DNA of 60,000 nucleotides. Origin: Paenibacillus kribbensis (lineage in GTDB: Bacteria; Bacillota; Bacilli; Paenibacillales; Paenibacillaceae). The notes under the pieces are model-generated. The model had not been told where the DNA came from. It did not search any database and saw nothing but the letters and a program-made list of their open reading frames with translations. Numbering within the stretch: position 1 is the first letter of the stretch; every line of letters starts with the position of its first letter. Both the position numbers and the translations under genes were made by a program. The DNA lies in contig NZ_CP020028.1 of NCBI RefSeq assembly GCF_002240415.1, forward strand, positions 5,477,501-5,537,500, read 5' to 3'. Shown one piece after another: positions 1 through 10,949 of this stretch.

Positions 1-1381
1 ACTTACGCCCCGTTGCTGCAAATGCTTCGCTCGACTTCTCGGCGATATAACGATCCAGCTGAGGGGGGAGCTTGGCTGGAGCAGAAATTCGCGGAGCAGG
101 GGCACGACCACCGGAAGCCTGACGCCCACCCGATGAGGCCTCCTGGCCCGCCCCGACGGCCAATCCACCTTGCAACGCGCGTTCCAGCTTCTTCTCCAGC
201 TCAGCAAGCTGACGCTTCAACGCCGCTACATCTCCCTGATCAGCGGCAACAGCGCCAGATCGCTGTGCAGTCGGCTGAGCAACAGCTACCGTTTCCCCGG
301 GAATGCTGCACAGCTTCAACAGAGCTACCTCAAACAGAGTTTGCGGCTGAACAGCATATTTCATCTCGCTCTGATAACGATTAAGGGTGTCGATCATCGC
401 AAAGAGTTGCTCCTTGGTAAAGGCATCTGCTACTTCCCTGAACTGCTCCGAATCCAGAACTCGCTCCGTCATTTTAGTGGCCTGTGGCACCATCTTGATC
501 ATAAGCAAATCCCGGAAATAGTACAGGAGATTCTCCATGCACTTATCCGCGCTTTTACCTTCCTGCATAAAGTTCTCGATCATTTGAAGCACCGTGCCCA
601 CGTCTTCTTTCAGCAGCGCCAACGCAAGCTTGCCGAATTGTTCGGACGCAATGCCTCCCGTCATATCCAGCACCTGCTGATAGGTAACCGGGCCGTCTGT
701 AAACGAGGATATCTGATCCAAAACGCTAACCGCATCCCGCATCCCGCCATCTGAAAGACGCGCAATGTACTGCAGTGCATCTGCATCAGCTTGTATGTTC
801 TCCTGTCGACATATCAGATCAAGCCGTTCTGTCTGCTCTTCCAGCGATACTCGCCGGAAGTCAAAACGCTGACAGCGTGAAATAATCGTCGCCGGGATCC
901 GATGTGGCTCTGTCGTGGCCAATATGAACATGACGTGTGGCGGCGGCTCTTCCAGCGTCTTCAGCAGCGCATTGAACGCTTCCGTCGTCAACATGTGCAC
1001 CTCATCAATGATATAAACCTTGTGCCGCACTTCTGTCGGCGCATATTTGACTTTATCGCGCAAATCACGAATCTCTTCAACGCCCCGATTGGAGGCTGCA
1101 TCAATTTCCTGTACATCCATAACTGCCCCGGCCGTGATCCGTTTGCAGGCCTCGCATTCGTTGCAAGGTTCCGGTGCAGGTCCATGCTCACAGTTGATTG
1201 CCTTTGCCAAAATTTTGGCTGCACTTGTCTTCCCCGTTCCTCGCGGACCACTGAACAGGTAAGCATGGGACGTGCGATTTTCACGAATGGCGTTCTGCAA
1301 TGTCTGGATAATATGCTGTTGTCCTACCATGTCTTTGAAGGCCTGAGGCCGCCAAGCACGGTACAACGCTATATGTTCCAA
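1..1381 (-). CDS. dnaX: DNA polymerase III subunit gamma/tau, 5' part
   Basis: Clamp-loader ATPase that loads the beta clamp and ties together the replicative polymerases. The first 460 codons are visible and the gene runs off the left edge. Seen: Walker A GPRGTGKT at residues 45-52, a four-cysteine zinc module (Cys64, 73, 76, 79), the Walker B-type DEVH at 126-129 and an SRC sensor motif. The visible end is entering the Gln/Pro/Ala-rich linker before the tau-specific domain. The start is TTG at 1381: an in-frame stop lies just upstream, and AAAGAGGG sits about 9 nt before the TTG. Lying downstream of the SRP RNA on the same strand matches the scr-dnaX order of Bacillus. Identity is secure; only the 3' end is missing. 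Confidence 0.97.
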   Translation of the reverse strand, partial: MEHIALYRAWRPQAFKDMVGQQHIIQTLQNAIRENRTSHAYLFSGPRGTGKTSAAKILAKAINCEHGPAPEPCNECEACKRITAGAVMDVQEIDAASNRGVEEIRDLRDKVKYAPTEVRHKVYIIDEVHMLTTEAFNALLKTLEEPPPHVMFILATTEPHRIPATIISRCQRFDFRRVSLEEQTERLDLICRQENIQADADALQYIARLSDGGMRDAVSVLDQISSFTDGPVTYQQVLDMTGGIASEQFGKLALALLKEDVGTVLQMIENFMQEGKSADKCMENLLYYFRDLLMIKMVPQATKMTERVLDSEQFREVADAFTKEQLFAMIDTLNRYQSEMKYAVQPQTLFEVALLKLCSIPGETVAVAQPTAQRSGAVAADQGDVAALKRQLAELEKKLERALQGGLAVGAGQEASSGGRQASGGRAPAPRISAPAKLPPQLDRYIAEKSSEAFAATGRK

Positions 1382-1486
1382 TGCGCGTTACCCTCTTTCC
1401 CATTCACTTTCATGACCATTCACAGTCACTTCATTATACTATACTCCCGTCCGAATCTAAACCGAACACCTTCCAATTTATAAACA

Positions 1487-1519
1487 CAAAAAAACACCTT
1501 CGCATGGACTGCCAAGATG
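1487..1519 (-). terminator. Rho-independent terminator after SRP RNA
   Basis: On the minus strand CATCTT pairs with AAGGTG and an inner GCA pairs with TGC, followed directly by seven T. It lies just past the conserved 3' end of the SRP RNA and before dnaX. Confidence 0.75.
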
Positions 1520-1536
1520 TTCTGATTCCTGATATA

Positions 1537-1806
1537 AACCGTGCACCTGTTATTGATCGTTGTGATCCGAGCGGCAACCCTGAACAACAACTCGGGCTAG
1601 GCAACCCTCCGGCACAAGAGTGGGCTTGCTTATGGCTGCTTCCTTCCGGACCTGACCAGGTTCACAAGTACTCATTGCGGAGGACCCAACCGTCAACATT
1701 GTGCGCAGGGACCAGCCTCACATCAACAACACCTCTAACAGGAATTCAACCTCGCTATAGCGGATTGCGAGTTACAGGGCACCGCTACCTCCCCATCTAG
1801 CACGGT
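1537..1806 (-). ncRNA. ffs: Signal recognition particle RNA (large Bacillus type)
   Basis: RNA scaffold of the signal recognition particle. It binds Ffh and targets nascent membrane and secreted proteins to FtsY and SecYEG. The minus strand carries the conserved SRP Alu-type 5' end (GATGGGGAGGTAGCGG region) and the universally conserved helix 8 with its GGAA-type apical loop (GGTCAGGTCCGGAAGGAAGC, about 1640-1660). Length of about 270 nt is typical of the Bacillus scRNA with an Alu domain. The 5' end is set by the promoter at 1814-1842; the 3' end is approximate and may be trimmed from the terminator at 1487-1519. Confidence 0.95.
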
Positions 1807-1813
1807 GAAAATA

Positions 1814-1842
1814 AGTATATCTCATGGCTGTACAAAAAGCAA
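1814..1842 (-). promoter_or_regulatory. Sigma-A type promoter of SRP RNA
   Basis: Minus strand: -10 TATACT at 1819-1814 and a weak -35 TTGCTT at 1842-1837, 17 bp apart. This places the start near 1806, at the conserved 5' end of the RNA. Confidence 0.65.
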
Positions 1843-1857
1843 ATAGCAAATACCGAC

Positions 1858-1889
1858 AAAAAGAGCCTCCTGCAATTGCAGAAGGCTCT
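1858..1889 (-). terminator. Terminator of rpmE
   Basis: Hairpin AGAGCCT(T/C)CTGC...GCAG(G/A)AGGCTCT with a loop around AATT, followed on the minus strand by TTTTT. It lies 28 nt after the rpmE stop. Confidence 0.85.
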
Positions 1890-1916
1890 AATAACTTTAT
1901 AACTTGCGGCAACTTA

Positions 1917-2114
1917 TTACATACCGTATTTCTTTTTGAAACGATCCACGCGTCCACCAGCATCAATAAACTTCTGCTTACCTGTGAAGAACGGGTGGCA
2001 AGCGGAACAAATCTCTACACGCAGAGATTCTTTTACTGAACCAGTCTCAAACGTATTCCCGCAAGCGCAAGTAACATTAGTTACGTTAAACTTCGGTTGA
2101 ATAGCCTGTTGCAT
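1917..2114 (-). CDS. rpmE: 50S ribosomal protein L31, zinc-binding form
   Basis: Large-subunit ribosomal protein L31, 65 aa, the usual length. Four cysteines in CxC and CxxC arrangement (Cys16, Cys18, Cys36, Cys39) mark the zinc-containing RpmE type rather than the Cys-less RpmE2/YtiA type. The start ATG at 2114 is preceded by AGAGGTG at good distance. It has its own promoter (2179-2207) and terminator (1858-1889), so it is probably monocistronic. It follows rho and the radical SAM gene, as rpmE follows rho in Bacillus. Confidence 0.97.
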   Translation of the reverse strand: MQQAIQPKFNVTNVTCACGNTFETGSVKESLRVEICSACHPFFTGKQKFIDAGGRVDRFKKKYGM

Positions 2115-2164
2115 TAACTTTCACCTCTTTCCGCCCTGAACGTCCTATCAGTCCAGAGTTGTAT

Positions 2165-2207
2165 GAACACATGTTCAAATTATAGCACTTGAATATAAGT
2201 GTTTCAA
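2165..2207 (-). promoter_or_regulatory. rpmE promoter with a LexA-like palindrome at the start site
   Basis: Minus strand: -35 TTGAAA (2207-2202), exact 17-bp spacer, -10 TATAAT (2184-2179). The predicted start lies inside GAACATGTGTTC (2176-2165), which matches the core GAAC-N4-GTTC of the Bacillus LexA (DinR) box but not its outermost bases. The promoter call is strong; the operator call is tentative. Confidence 0.8.
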
Positions 2208-2269
2208 TACCTGTTTTGCGCACTCAAACTGACGTGAAACAGGTGTATTTCGGGTTGCTATTGAGCGTT

Positions 2270-3541
2270 TTAGGCTCTGGCAAATTTGGGACGTGCCTGT
2301 CCCGGTGGCGGTACATGAGTATAAGACCCGATAACGACATCAGGCAGCTCTTCCCGGTAAATCTCAAGCATTTGCTTCATGCCAAGTATGTCTCCTTGAG
2401 CAGGTGGAATCAACTCCAAATAGCTCTCAGGATCAATATTCAGATTACGCATCTGAATCAGCTTGAGCTTAGTACGTTTGGCGAACTCGATCATCGCCTC
2501 AATTTCTTCCTCCCGGTCAGTTACACCAGGGAATATCAGATAGTTAATCGACGTATATACACCCTGCTCAGAGGCATATCGGAGTGATTTTTCTACATTG
2601 GCTAACGTATAGCCCCTAGGCTTGTAATAAGCATTGTAATGATCGTCCAGCGCACTAATGGTGCTGACCCGCATCAGATCAAGACCTGCATCTACGATGC
2701 CCCGGATATGATCGTTCAAGCCCGCATTCGTATTGATATTGATATATCCCATATCGGTAACGGAACGCACTTCTTTGATTGCATCAATAATCAGTTTGGC
2801 TTGAGTGGAAGGCTCACCTTCGCAACCTTGCCCGAAGCTGATAATGGACTCCGGTGTTTTCAAGTGTTCCAGCATGACCTCTACAATTTCTTCGACACGG
2901 GGGCGGAAATTCATTCTTGTTTGCGGAGACACAAAGCCACTGTCATCCGGCTGTTCAGATATACAGCCAAAGCAACCGGCATTACAAGAATAAGATACTG
3001 GGACCCCTCCTTCCCAGCGATTCAGGAATGTGTTCGAGGAAGTAAGGCATTCATAGCCTAACGCACAGTTGGACAAATGTTGGTAGAGTCGGTTTTCCGG
3101 ATATTGCTCCGTCATCCGCTGAACCCCCAGCTTGACCTGATGACGGTCACAGTTTTCAGGATTCCATTTGGACGGACTGTCACTCTGCTCTGCGGTTACA
3201 TAAAATGCTCCATCTTTCCAGACTACGGCAGAATAACCGAACAAGGGGAGCTTATATTCTTTATCGGTTTTCACATACCCCGGCAGACACAAACGTGTAA
3301 AACCTTGCGGCAACAATGCCCCTACCGCCTGCATGTCTCCAGGAAGAGAAACCATTTCCCCAGTATCAGGGTTCATACCGACCGGGCGGGTGTTGGGCAA
3401 ACCTACCAGCGTAGCTCCTTCCGGTAGCGGAATAAGCTCATCCTCCATGATTTCGACAATCATGTCTGCACTGCGGGCAAGCCCATACAAAGAAGCATGA
3501 TCATATACATTGCCTTTTTCGTCGGCATACACCAAATACAT
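2270..3541 (-). CDS. Radical SAM protein
   Basis: Radical S-adenosylmethionine enzyme of unknown substrate, 423 aa. The cluster-binding motif C-x3-C-x2-C is at Cys186, Cys190 and Cys193 (CNAGCFGC). A glycine-rich GQGCEGEP at 237-244 fits the SAM-binding GGE-type motif, and the TIM-barrel strands follow to about residue 400. The N-terminal 180 residues have few recognisable motifs; they may be a separate accessory domain. It lies between rho and rpmE, all minus strand, 96 nt after rho. The context suggests a housekeeping or RNA/protein-modification role, but no function can be assigned from sequence alone. Start ATG at 3541 has AAAGGAGT upstream. Confidence 0.85.
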   Translation of the reverse strand: MYLVYADEKGNVYDHASLYGLARSADMIVEIMEDELIPLPEGATLVGLPNTRPVGMNPDTGEMVSLPGDMQAVGALLPQGFTRLCLPGYVKTDKEYKLPLFGYSAVVWKDGAFYVTAEQSDSPSKWNPENCDRHQVKLGVQRMTEQYPENRLYQHLSNCALGYECLTSSNTFLNRWEGGVPVSYSCNAGCFGCISEQPDDSGFVSPQTRMNFRPRVEEIVEVMLEHLKTPESIISFGQGCEGEPSTQAKLIIDAIKEVRSVTDMGYININTNAGLNDHIRGIVDAGLDLMRVSTISALDDHYNAYYKPRGYTLANVEKSLRYASEQGVYTSINYLIFPGVTDREEEIEAMIEFAKRTKLKLIQMRNLNIDPESYLELIPPAQGDILGMKQMLEIYREELPDVVIGSYTHVPPPGQARPKFARA

Positions 3542-3637
3542 TATGGAACTCCTTTCGCTCCGTCAATAACACACCATTAACAGAATGAACCGTAACGGCC
3601 ACGATCTTGCGGAACAGATAAAATACATGAATTGGGT

Positions 3638-4972
3638 TTAGTTGGTCGAGGCCGGGACTGACGCTGCGGTTGAACGCGTGGTTCTCCGTTGCTGACCGCC
3701 CGAACTGCTTGGCGATCCACCAGAAGGTGTCGTCAAATCAAACGAAGCCAAAAATTCGGCGTTATTTTTGCTGTTGCGCAGCTTTTTGAGGAAGCCTTCC
3801 ACAAAATCATGGCTTTCCGTCATATTTTTACGAATAGCCCAAATGGTATCCAGTTCTTCCTTGTTCAACAGCACTTCCTCGCGACGTGTGCCGGAACGGC
3901 GGATATCAATGGCAGGGAAGATGCGACGTTCTGCCAGTTTGCGGTCCAAATGAAGCTCCATGTTGCCAGTACCCTTAAACTCTTCATAGATAATATCATC
4001 CATGCGTGATCCCGTATCAATCAACGCTGTAGCAAGGATCGTCAGACTGCCGCCTTCCTCCACGTTCCGTGCCGCGCCAAAAAAGCGCTTCGGACGATGA
4101 AATGCCGCCGGATCAATACCCCCACTCAAAGTACGACCGGATGGAGGAATAACGAGATTGTACGCACGAGCCAGACGTGTAATGCTGTCCAGCAGGATAA
4201 CAACATCCTTTTTATGCTCCACGAGACGCAGCGCACGCTCCAATACCAGTTCTGCCACTTTGATGTGATTTTCAGGAAGCTCATCAAATGTAGAAGCCAC
4301 TACTTCACCTTTAACAGAACGCTGCATATCGGTCACTTCTTCGGGGCGTTCATCAATCAACAAGACAAAAAGCTCAATCTCGGGATTGTTGGTAGAAATG
4401 CTATTGGCAATTTCTTTGAGGAGAAGCGTCTTCCCAGCTTTGGGAGGTGCTACAATAAGTCCGCGCTGTCCAAGTCCGACAGGGGCCAGTACATCCATAA
4501 TTCTCGTAGACAAATGGTTGGGGGAAGTTTCAAGGACTAATTTGGTTTGCGGATAAAGTGGAGTCAGTGCAGGAAAATGTAGCCTCTCAGCAGCTTGCTC
4601 AGGACTTCTTCCATTGACTGCGTTAACTTGAAGCAATCCAAAATATCGTTCATTTTCTTTTGGCGTTCGGCATTTACCGGATACAAGATCGCCTGTTCTT
4701 AAGTCAAACTTGCGGATTTGTGAAGCAGAGATGTAAATATCTTCGGTACTCGGGAGATAATTGATTGGCCTCAAAAAGCCATAACCTTCAGGAAGTATTT
4801 CCAGAACCCCCTGCATAAACATCAATCCGCTCTTCTCAGCTTGCGCACGCAGGATGGCAAAAATTAATTCTTTCTTCTTGAGCGTTCCGTAGTACGGGAT
4901 CTGGTATTGCTTGGCCAGCTTGTACAGGTCGGTCAGCTTCATTTCTTCCAGATCGGAAATTTGCAGATCCAT
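3638..4972 (-). CDS. rho: Transcription termination factor Rho
   Basis: Hexameric RNA helicase that ends transcription of untranslated RNA. 444 aa, close to the family norm. Order: N-terminal Rho_N helical domain (1-45), cold-shock-like RNA-binding domain (about 52-125, with YGFLRP), then the RecA-like ATPase with Walker A APPKAGKT (175-182) and Walker [14 protein letters not shown] (258-269). The C-terminal tail is Ser/Thr/Arg-rich low complexity (about 415-444), an extension beyond the core. Gene order murA - rho - rpmE is as in Bacillus. The gap to murA is 259 nt, so it probably has its own promoter. Confidence 0.97.
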   Translation of the reverse strand: MDLQISDLEEMKLTDLYKLAKQYQIPYYGTLKKKELIFAILRAQAEKSGLMFMQGVLEILPEGYGFLRPINYLPSTEDIYISASQIRKFDLRTGDLVSGKCRTPKENERYFGLLQVNAVNGRSPEQAAERLHFPALTPLYPQTKLVLETSPNHLSTRIMDVLAPVGLGQRGLIVAPPKAGKTLLLKEIANSISTNNPEIELFVLLIDERPEEVTDMQRSVKGEVVASTFDELPENHIKVAELVLERALRLVEHKKDVVILLDSITRLARAYNLVIPPSGRTLSGGIDPAAFHRPKRFFGAARNVEEGGSLTILATALIDTGSRMDDIIYEEFKGTGNMELHLDRKLAERRIFPAIDIRRSGTRREEVLLNKEELDTIWAIRKNMTESHDFVEGFLKKLRNSKNNAEFLASFDLTTPSGGSPSSSGGQQRRTTRSTAASVPASTN

Positions 4973-5122
4973 ATAATAACCACCTATTCAATTATTAAGT
5001 CCATTCATACATCTAAATGATAGACAATGATATCATAAACACCACTAATATAATTTTAACCAAAACAAATAAAGTTATGCAGCCGTCTGCCTGAATTATA
5101 CCGAATTATTCCGGTTTTCCGA

Positions 5123-5156
5123 TAAAAGATTGTTACGTATGAACCACAATCTTGTA
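5123..5156 (-). terminator. Possible murA terminator
   Basis: Minus-strand AAGATTGT and ACAATCTT form an 8-bp stem around a 12-nt loop, followed by only a short T-run (TTTTAT). It lies between murA and rho. Weak but plausible. Confidence 0.4.
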
Positions 5157-5231
5157 TCAAGCAGCGGCTGCACAGAGCTTACCCATTCTATTGTTCATCC
5201 ATTTCGGAGTTCAAAATAGTGTATGTTCAAA

Positions 5232-6485
5232 TTATTCTGTCTGCCGCCATACGTCCGCGCCCAAATGACGCAGATTGGAGACAAGGTGATCATAACCACG
5301 GTCAATATATTCAACACCTGTCACCTCGGTTACACCTTCACTCACCGTAAGTCCGGCGATGACAAGTGCTGCTCCGGCTCGCAGATCAGCCGCTTTGACT
5401 TTCGCCGCATTCAAATGGCCGCCTTCAATAATGGCAGACCGACCCTCTACGCGGATCTTAGCCCCCATTCGCACCAGTTCAGGAACGTGCTTGAAACGAT
5501 TGCTGTACACAAAATCGCTCAATACACTAACACCCTGCGCCTGGGTAAGCAAGCTGGTCATAGGAGATTGCAAATCCGTGGCGAATCCGGGGTAAACTAA
5601 GGCTTTAACGTCGACATGTTCATAACGAGGCGCACCGAGTACACGAATACTTTCATCATATTCCTCGATACCGATACCCATCTCTTGCATTTTTGCAGTA
5701 AGGGCCTCCATATGCTTGGGAATTACGTTGTCGATTAATACATTGCCACGGGTAGCCGCAGCAGCAATCATATATGTGCCCGCTTGTATGCGGTCAGGTA
5801 TGATAGAGTGACGGCAGCCATGTAGCTCGGACACGCCTTCAATACGGATCGTTTCCGTGCCGGCGCCCTTAATAATGGCCCCCATGGAGTTTAACAGAGT
5901 TGCTACATCTATAATCTCAGGCTCTTTAGCCGCATTTTCGATAATTGTGGCGCCTTTGGCACGTGCGGCCGCCAGCATGATGTTAATCGTAGCCCCTACG
6001 CTGCTGACATCCAAGTAAATTTTGTTGCCGCGCAGCTCTTTGGCATGCAAATGAATAGCACCGTGCTCATTCGTCACCGTAGCACCCAGCGCTTCAAAAC
6101 CTTTGATATGCTGATCAATGGGCCGGGGTTCAAAATTACACCCTCCTGGCAAACCGATAATCGCTTCCTTGAATCTGCCCAGCATGGCTCCCATCATATA
6201 GTAGGAAGCTCGTAATTTCTTAACCGGTCCATTCGGCATGGGAATGGATTTAATAGAGGACGGATCAATTTTCATCTGGCTGCCTTCCCAGGCAACTGTT
6301 GCACCAAGTTCCTCTAATATTTCGGAATACACCGCCACATCGCTAAGCAGCGGCAAATTGTCCAAAATGACTTCCGACTCTGCCAGAATGGCGGCGGGAA
6401 TCAAGGCGATGGCACTGTTTTTGGCACCGCTGATGGAAACTGTACCTTGAAGCGGTCGTCCACCGGTGATCATCAATTTTTCCAT
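5232..6485 (-). CDS. murA: UDP-N-acetylglucosamine 1-carboxyvinyltransferase
   Basis: First committed step of peptidoglycan synthesis: transfers enolpyruvate from PEP to UDP-GlcNAc. 417 aa from the chosen ATG. Seen: KNSA at 22-25, the catalytic loop [13 protein letters not shown] with Cys116 (the fosfomycin target), and the two inside-out alpha/beta domains expected. By position (fba - murA - rho) it is the MurAB/MurZ paralogue of Bacillus; a second murA is expected elsewhere. An upstream in-frame TTG at 6524 would add 13 residues, but it lacks a site, while the ATG at 6485 follows AGGGGGA. Confidence 0.95.
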   Translation of the reverse strand: MEKLMITGGRPLQGTVSISGAKNSAIALIPAAILAESEVILDNLPLLSDVAVYSEILEELGATVAWEGSQMKIDPSSIKSIPMPNGPVKKLRASYYMMGAMLGRFKEAIIGLPGGCNFEPRPIDQHIKGFEALGATVTNEHGAIHLHAKELRGNKIYLDVSSVGATINIMLAAARAKGATIIENAAKEPEIIDVATLLNSMGAIIKGAGTETIRIEGVSELHGCRHSIIPDRIQAGTYMIAAAATRGNVLIDNVIPKHMEALTAKMQEMGIGIEEYDESIRVLGAPRYEHVDVKALVYPGFATDLQSPMTSLLTQAQGVSVLSDFVYSNRFKHVPELVRMGAKIRVEGRSAIIEGGHLNAAKVKAADLRAGAALVIAGLTVSEGVTEVTGVEYIDRGYDHLVSNLRHLGADVWRQTE

Positions 6486-6564
6486 AAGCTTGAGGGTCCC
6501 CCTACGTGTTTTGCAGTCGGTCAAACCAAGAACTAAAACAACGAAACTTCAACTTTTTAGTGTT

Positions 6565-6603
6565 GAAAATGGAAAGACACCGGCTAAGCGGTGTGCTTTC
6601 CAT
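6565..6603 (-). terminator. Terminator of fba
   Basis: ATGGAAAG(C)ACACCG pairs with CGGTGTCTTTCCAT, with a small loop and one bulge, followed by TTTTC on the minus strand. It lies between fba and murA. Confidence 0.8.
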
Positions 6604-6710
6604 ATCAAACTATTCAGCTATATAAAATTAAATATTTTGTGCAGCAGAACTACATCTACAACCCAAAAATGGATCTAGTTCGTGCAAAAGCACGACCAGT
6701 TCACTCGTTA

Positions 6711-7565
6711 TTACGCTTTGTTGTTGGAACCGAACTCACGAATTTTACCGATAACCGTTTGTTTGATTGCTTCACGGCCTGGTTGGATGAATGTACGTGG
6801 ATCGTAAGCATCTGGTTTCGCAGCAAGCACTTCACGAACCACTTTCGCAAATGCGATTTGGTTTTCAGTGTTTACGTTGATTTTGGAAGTACCCAGGGAA
6901 ATGGATTTTTGGATGTCATGTGTAGGGATACCTGTTCCGCCATGAAGAACGAGCGGCAGTTTCACAGCATTGCGGATTTCTTCCATTTCTTTAAAGCCCA
7001 GGTTTGGCTCGCCTTTGTATGGTCCATGAACGGAACCCAGTGCAGGAGCCAGTGTATCGATGCCAGTTTCGTTAACGATACGTACACAATCGTCCAGCTT
7101 AGCGTACATTACGTCACCTACAACATCATCTTCTTGACCGCCAACCATTCCAACTTCAGCTTCAACGGAAACGCCTTTGGAATGTGCATATTCAACAACT
7201 TTCTTCGTTGTTTCGATATTTTTATCAATTGGGCTATGGGAATCGTCAATCATAACAGATGTGAAGCCAGCATCGATAGCTTCTTTACATTTTTCAAAGC
7301 TGGAACCATGGTCCAAGTGGATTGCAACTGGAACCGTAATTTTCATGTCATGAATAAGTCCTTCTACCATTTTAACAACAGTGTAGAAACCGCCCATGTG
7401 ACGAGCCGCACCTTCAGAAACGCCCAGGATTACAGGGGATTTTTCTTCTTCAGCAGCGCCCAGAATAGCTTGAGTCCACTCCAGGTTGTTAATGTTGTAT
7501 TGACCTACTGCATATTTTCCTTCGAGTGCTTTGTTCAACATGTCTTTCATAGATACCAATGGCAT
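6711..7565 (-). CDS. fba: Class II fructose-1,6-bisphosphate aldolase
   Basis: Reversible cleavage of fructose 1,6-bisphosphate to DHAP and glyceraldehyde 3-phosphate in glycolysis and gluconeogenesis. 284 aa. Zinc ligands and catalytic residues are present: HLDHG at 83-87 (His83, Asp85, His86), SVHG with His180 and LHGG with His208; the phosphate-binding GGTG is at 209-212. Start ATG at 7565 has AGGAGG upstream. It follows spo0F on the same strand as in Bacillus, but a terminator lies between them and it has its own extended -10 promoter, so it is probably expressed independently. Confidence 0.97.
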   Translation of the reverse strand: MPLVSMKDMLNKALEGKYAVGQYNINNLEWTQAILGAAEEEKSPVILGVSEGAARHMGGFYTVVKMVEGLIHDMKITVPVAIHLDHGSSFEKCKEAIDAGFTSVMIDDSHSPIDKNIETTKKVVEYAHSKGVSVEAEVGMVGGQEDDVVGDVMYAKLDDCVRIVNETGIDTLAPALGSVHGPYKGEPNLGFKEMEEIRNAVKLPLVLHGGTGIPTHDIQKSISLGTSKINVNTENQIAFAKVVREVLAAKPDAYDPRTFIQPGREAIKQTVIGKIREFGSNNKA

Positions 7566-7630
7566 GGTTACAGTCCTCCTAAAGGTGTTTGGGTTTGTCT
7601 ATCTTTTTAGCCGACATCACATACGGGCTT

Positions 7631-7640
7631 ATTATACCAC
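7631..7640 (-). promoter_or_regulatory. Extended -10 promoter of fba
   Basis: Minus strand TGTGG-TATAAT (perfect -10 at 7636-7631 with a TG two bases ahead), about 65 nt before the fba start. No good -35 is seen. Confidence 0.6.
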
Positions 7641-7767
7641 AACCCATGTTAAATACTAAACAAGCTTTTGCATATCAACACATACAAAAATCACGCTCAG
7701 GACGCCGTTTTATCATAGAATTGTATAAGGAGAGGATTTACTTTCAGTATTTCCCATAAACACAAAC

Positions 7768-7794
7768 AAAAAACCCTGTTTGGCTAACAGAGTT
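7768..7794 (-). terminator. Terminator of spo0F
   Basis: AACTCTGTT pairs with AACAGGGTT (9 bp, one G-T) around AGCCA, followed by a T-run. It starts 20 nt after the spo0F stop. Confidence 0.88.
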
Positions 7795-7813
7795 CTCAAC
7801 CAAAGTGACTGAT

Positions 7814-8182
7814 CTAGTCACTCCTGAGTTGTTTGTTCACAGCAATTCTCATTTCGTCAATATCAAAAGGCTTGGTAAAATGCATAAGTGCACCTAGCTC
7901 CGTCGCCTCTTTAATCATGTCCAGTTCACCATACGCTGTCATCATAATAACCTTGATATCGGGATTCATGGCCTTTAAATGCTTCAAGATTTCGAGTCCG
8001 TCCATACCCGGAATTTTCATATCCAGCAGAACCAGATCAGGCGGTTCCTTTTCAACAATTTCAAGTGCAATTTTTCCGTTCGCTGCTTGAAAGGTCTCAT
8101 AACCCTCACTTCCGAACACTTCCATCAGCAAAATTCGTATTCCATTCTGGTCATCGACGATTAATACTTTTTTCTTTTCCAA
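7814..8182 (-). CDS. spo0F: Sporulation phosphorelay response regulator Spo0F
   Basis: Single-domain receiver that takes phosphate from sporulation kinases and passes it through Spo0B to Spo0A. 122 aa, receiver only, no output domain. Acidic pocket Asp10-Asp11, phosphorylation site Asp54, Thr82 and Lys104 all match B. subtilis Spo0F numbering, and the neighbour fba confirms it. Start ATG at 8182 has TAGGAGG upstream. A near-perfect sigma-H promoter lies about 95 nt upstream (8277-8306), which fits the known control of the Bacillus gene. A candidate phosphodonor is the PAS kinase at 45278-47554. Confidence 0.96.
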   Translation of the reverse strand: MEKKKVLIVDDQNGIRILLMEVFGSEGYETFQAANGKIALEIVEKEPPDLVLLDMKIPGMDGLEILKHLKAMNPDIKVIMMTAYGELDMIKEATELGALMHFTKPFDIDEMRIAVNKQLRSD

Positions 8183-8276
8183 TGTTTTAACCTCCTAAGA
8201 TCTTAAAACGTGGATCATGCAGCTATTGCCATAACAGCGTCCGATGACGTACAATATCCGTCCCATACCTAAAACT

Positions 8277-8306
8277 ATATTCGATCCTGCAAAAAGAAAA
8301 TCCTTC
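8277..8306 (-). promoter_or_regulatory. Sigma-H type promoter of spo0F
   Basis: Minus strand GAAGGATTT (8306-8298), 12-bp spacer, ATCGAATAT (8285-8277). Both elements match the sigma-H consensus RnAGGAwww - N11-12 - RnnGAATww. Bacillus spo0F is known to be sigma-H dependent. Confidence 0.82.
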
Positions 8307-8356
8307 TCTTATACATAATTGTGGAATTTTCTTTCATAAACAGGAATCATGATGTG

Positions 8357-8383
8357 AAAAAAGACCTCCAGAGGAGGCCTTTT
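8357..8383 (-). terminator. Terminator of pyrG
   Basis: AAAAGGCCTCC pairs with GGAGGTCTTTT around a 3-nt loop, with the T-run continuing to TTTTTT on the minus strand. It lies 15 nt after pyrG. Confidence 0.85.
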
Positions 8384-8397
8384 AAACCATTATTGCA

Positions 8398-10002
<1,605 letters not shown>

Positions 10003-10159
10003 TCAAAACCCTCCTAGATAAAATGCAAAATTCAGGCGACATTATGATGTTATCGTAACCCGTTTACACGGATTATCATCCATGAAGAAGGCAGCGGATT
10101 TATTTTCCACACCGCCGCCCTTAGCCCTCTTTCATGAGTGAAAACACCCCTATAAAAAA

Positions 10160-10189
10160 CAAAAAAGCACTCCCGTAGTACGGGGCACT
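10160..10189 (-). promoter_or_regulatory. pyrG leader attenuator terminator
   Basis: On the minus strand AGTGCCCCGT pairs with ACGGG(A)GTGCT, 10 bp with one bulged A, loop ACT, followed by TTTTTT. It lies between the pyrG start site and the pyrG gene, so it is an attenuator rather than an end-of-gene terminator. The 5' arm contains GCCCC, a target for pairing with extra 5' G residues. Confidence 0.8.
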
Positions 10190-10230
10190 TTTATACAAAA
10201 AAGCAAACATATAAGTGAATCAATCATAAG

Positions 10231-10269
10231 CCCAAGCAATAGTTTACCCCGTGTCCAATCCCCTGTCAA
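10231..10269 (-). promoter_or_regulatory. pyrG promoter with GGGCU start
   Basis: Minus strand: -35 TTGACA (10269-10264), 17-bp spacer, -10 TAAACT (10246-10241), then 7 nt to GGGCTT beginning at 10233. B. subtilis pyrG starts with GGGCUC, and polymerase slippage on these G residues is the CTP sensor. The 230-nt stretch to the pyrG start otherwise shows only the attenuator. Confidence 0.85.
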
Positions 10270-10363
10270 GGAAGTTATCTGTGTTAATTTACCCTTTGCG
10301 CAAGATTGGAATGAATCCACCTGAAAGCTTCAAATCAGGATGGGTTTCAAGAAAACGGTCACG

Positions 10364-10387
10364 AAAAAAGGGAGAACACGTCTCCCC
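10364..10387 (-). terminator. Terminator of rpoE
   Basis: GGGAGA pairs with TCTCCC around CGTGT, followed by TTTTTT on the minus strand, 13 nt after the rpoE stop. Confidence 0.88.
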
Positions 10388-10400
10388 TTACAATTCGTTC

Positions 10401-10949
10401 CTAACGAAGCGAGTCGTCATCGTCATCCAACGAATCCTCATCATTTTCATCTTCTGTGTCATCCTCATCACCGAGGTCTTCGTCATCTATGACTACGTCT
10501 TCATCACTATCGTCATCTTCACCGTCGAACAGCTCATCTTCGCCGTCCTCGTCTTCACTATCTGCATCGAAGTCGTCATCAGAGTTGTAGGTTTCTTCTT
10601 CCTCATGATAGTCGTCTTCGTCATCATCGTCTTCGTCGTTAATAATACGAGGGCGCTTGGCGCCTGTCAGAGCATCTTCGGATTTATCCACCGGATACCA
10701 ACGTTTCAAGCCCCACAGATTCGTACCGACACAGGCAAAACGCCCGTCAATGTTGATTTCAGTATATAGCTGAGCGATAACGTCATTGATTTCCTCGTCG
10801 GACAAGCCACGCAATTTGGCGACTTCATTCATCAGGTCACGGTAATAATATGGAGTATTGGCCGCTTTCAAAACCATAAATGCCAAATCCACCATCGGGG
10901 TCTCGTGGACTTTCTCCTGGTCAATCTTTAAGTTGAGTGGGGTACTCAC
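10401..10949 (-). CDS. rpoE: RNA polymerase delta subunit
   Basis: Accessory subunit of Gram-positive RNA polymerase that speeds polymerase recycling and affects promoter selectivity. 182 aa: a folded N-terminal winged-helix domain (about 1-90) followed by an extremely acidic Asp/Glu tail (about 104-182), the hallmark of the family. The acidic tail explains the GAT/GAC/GAA repeats seen as low-complexity DNA. Start ATG or the adjacent in-frame codon near 10949 follows GAGAGGAAGTG at some distance. Position upstream of pyrG is conserved in Firmicutes. Confidence 0.96.
   Translation of the reverse strand: MSTPLNLKIDQEKVHETPMVDLAFMVLKAANTPYYYRDLMNEVAKLRGLSDEEINDVIAQLYTEINIDGRFACVGTNLWGLKRWYPVDKSEDALTGAKRPRIINDEDDDDEDDYHEEEETYNSDDDFDADSEDEDGEDELFDGEDDDSDEDVVIDDEDLGDEDDTEDENDEDSLDDDDDSLR

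Noticed and set aside
10420..10650. Apparent GAT/GAA microsatellite
   Set aside because: It is the normal Asp/Glu tail of the RNA polymerase delta subunit.
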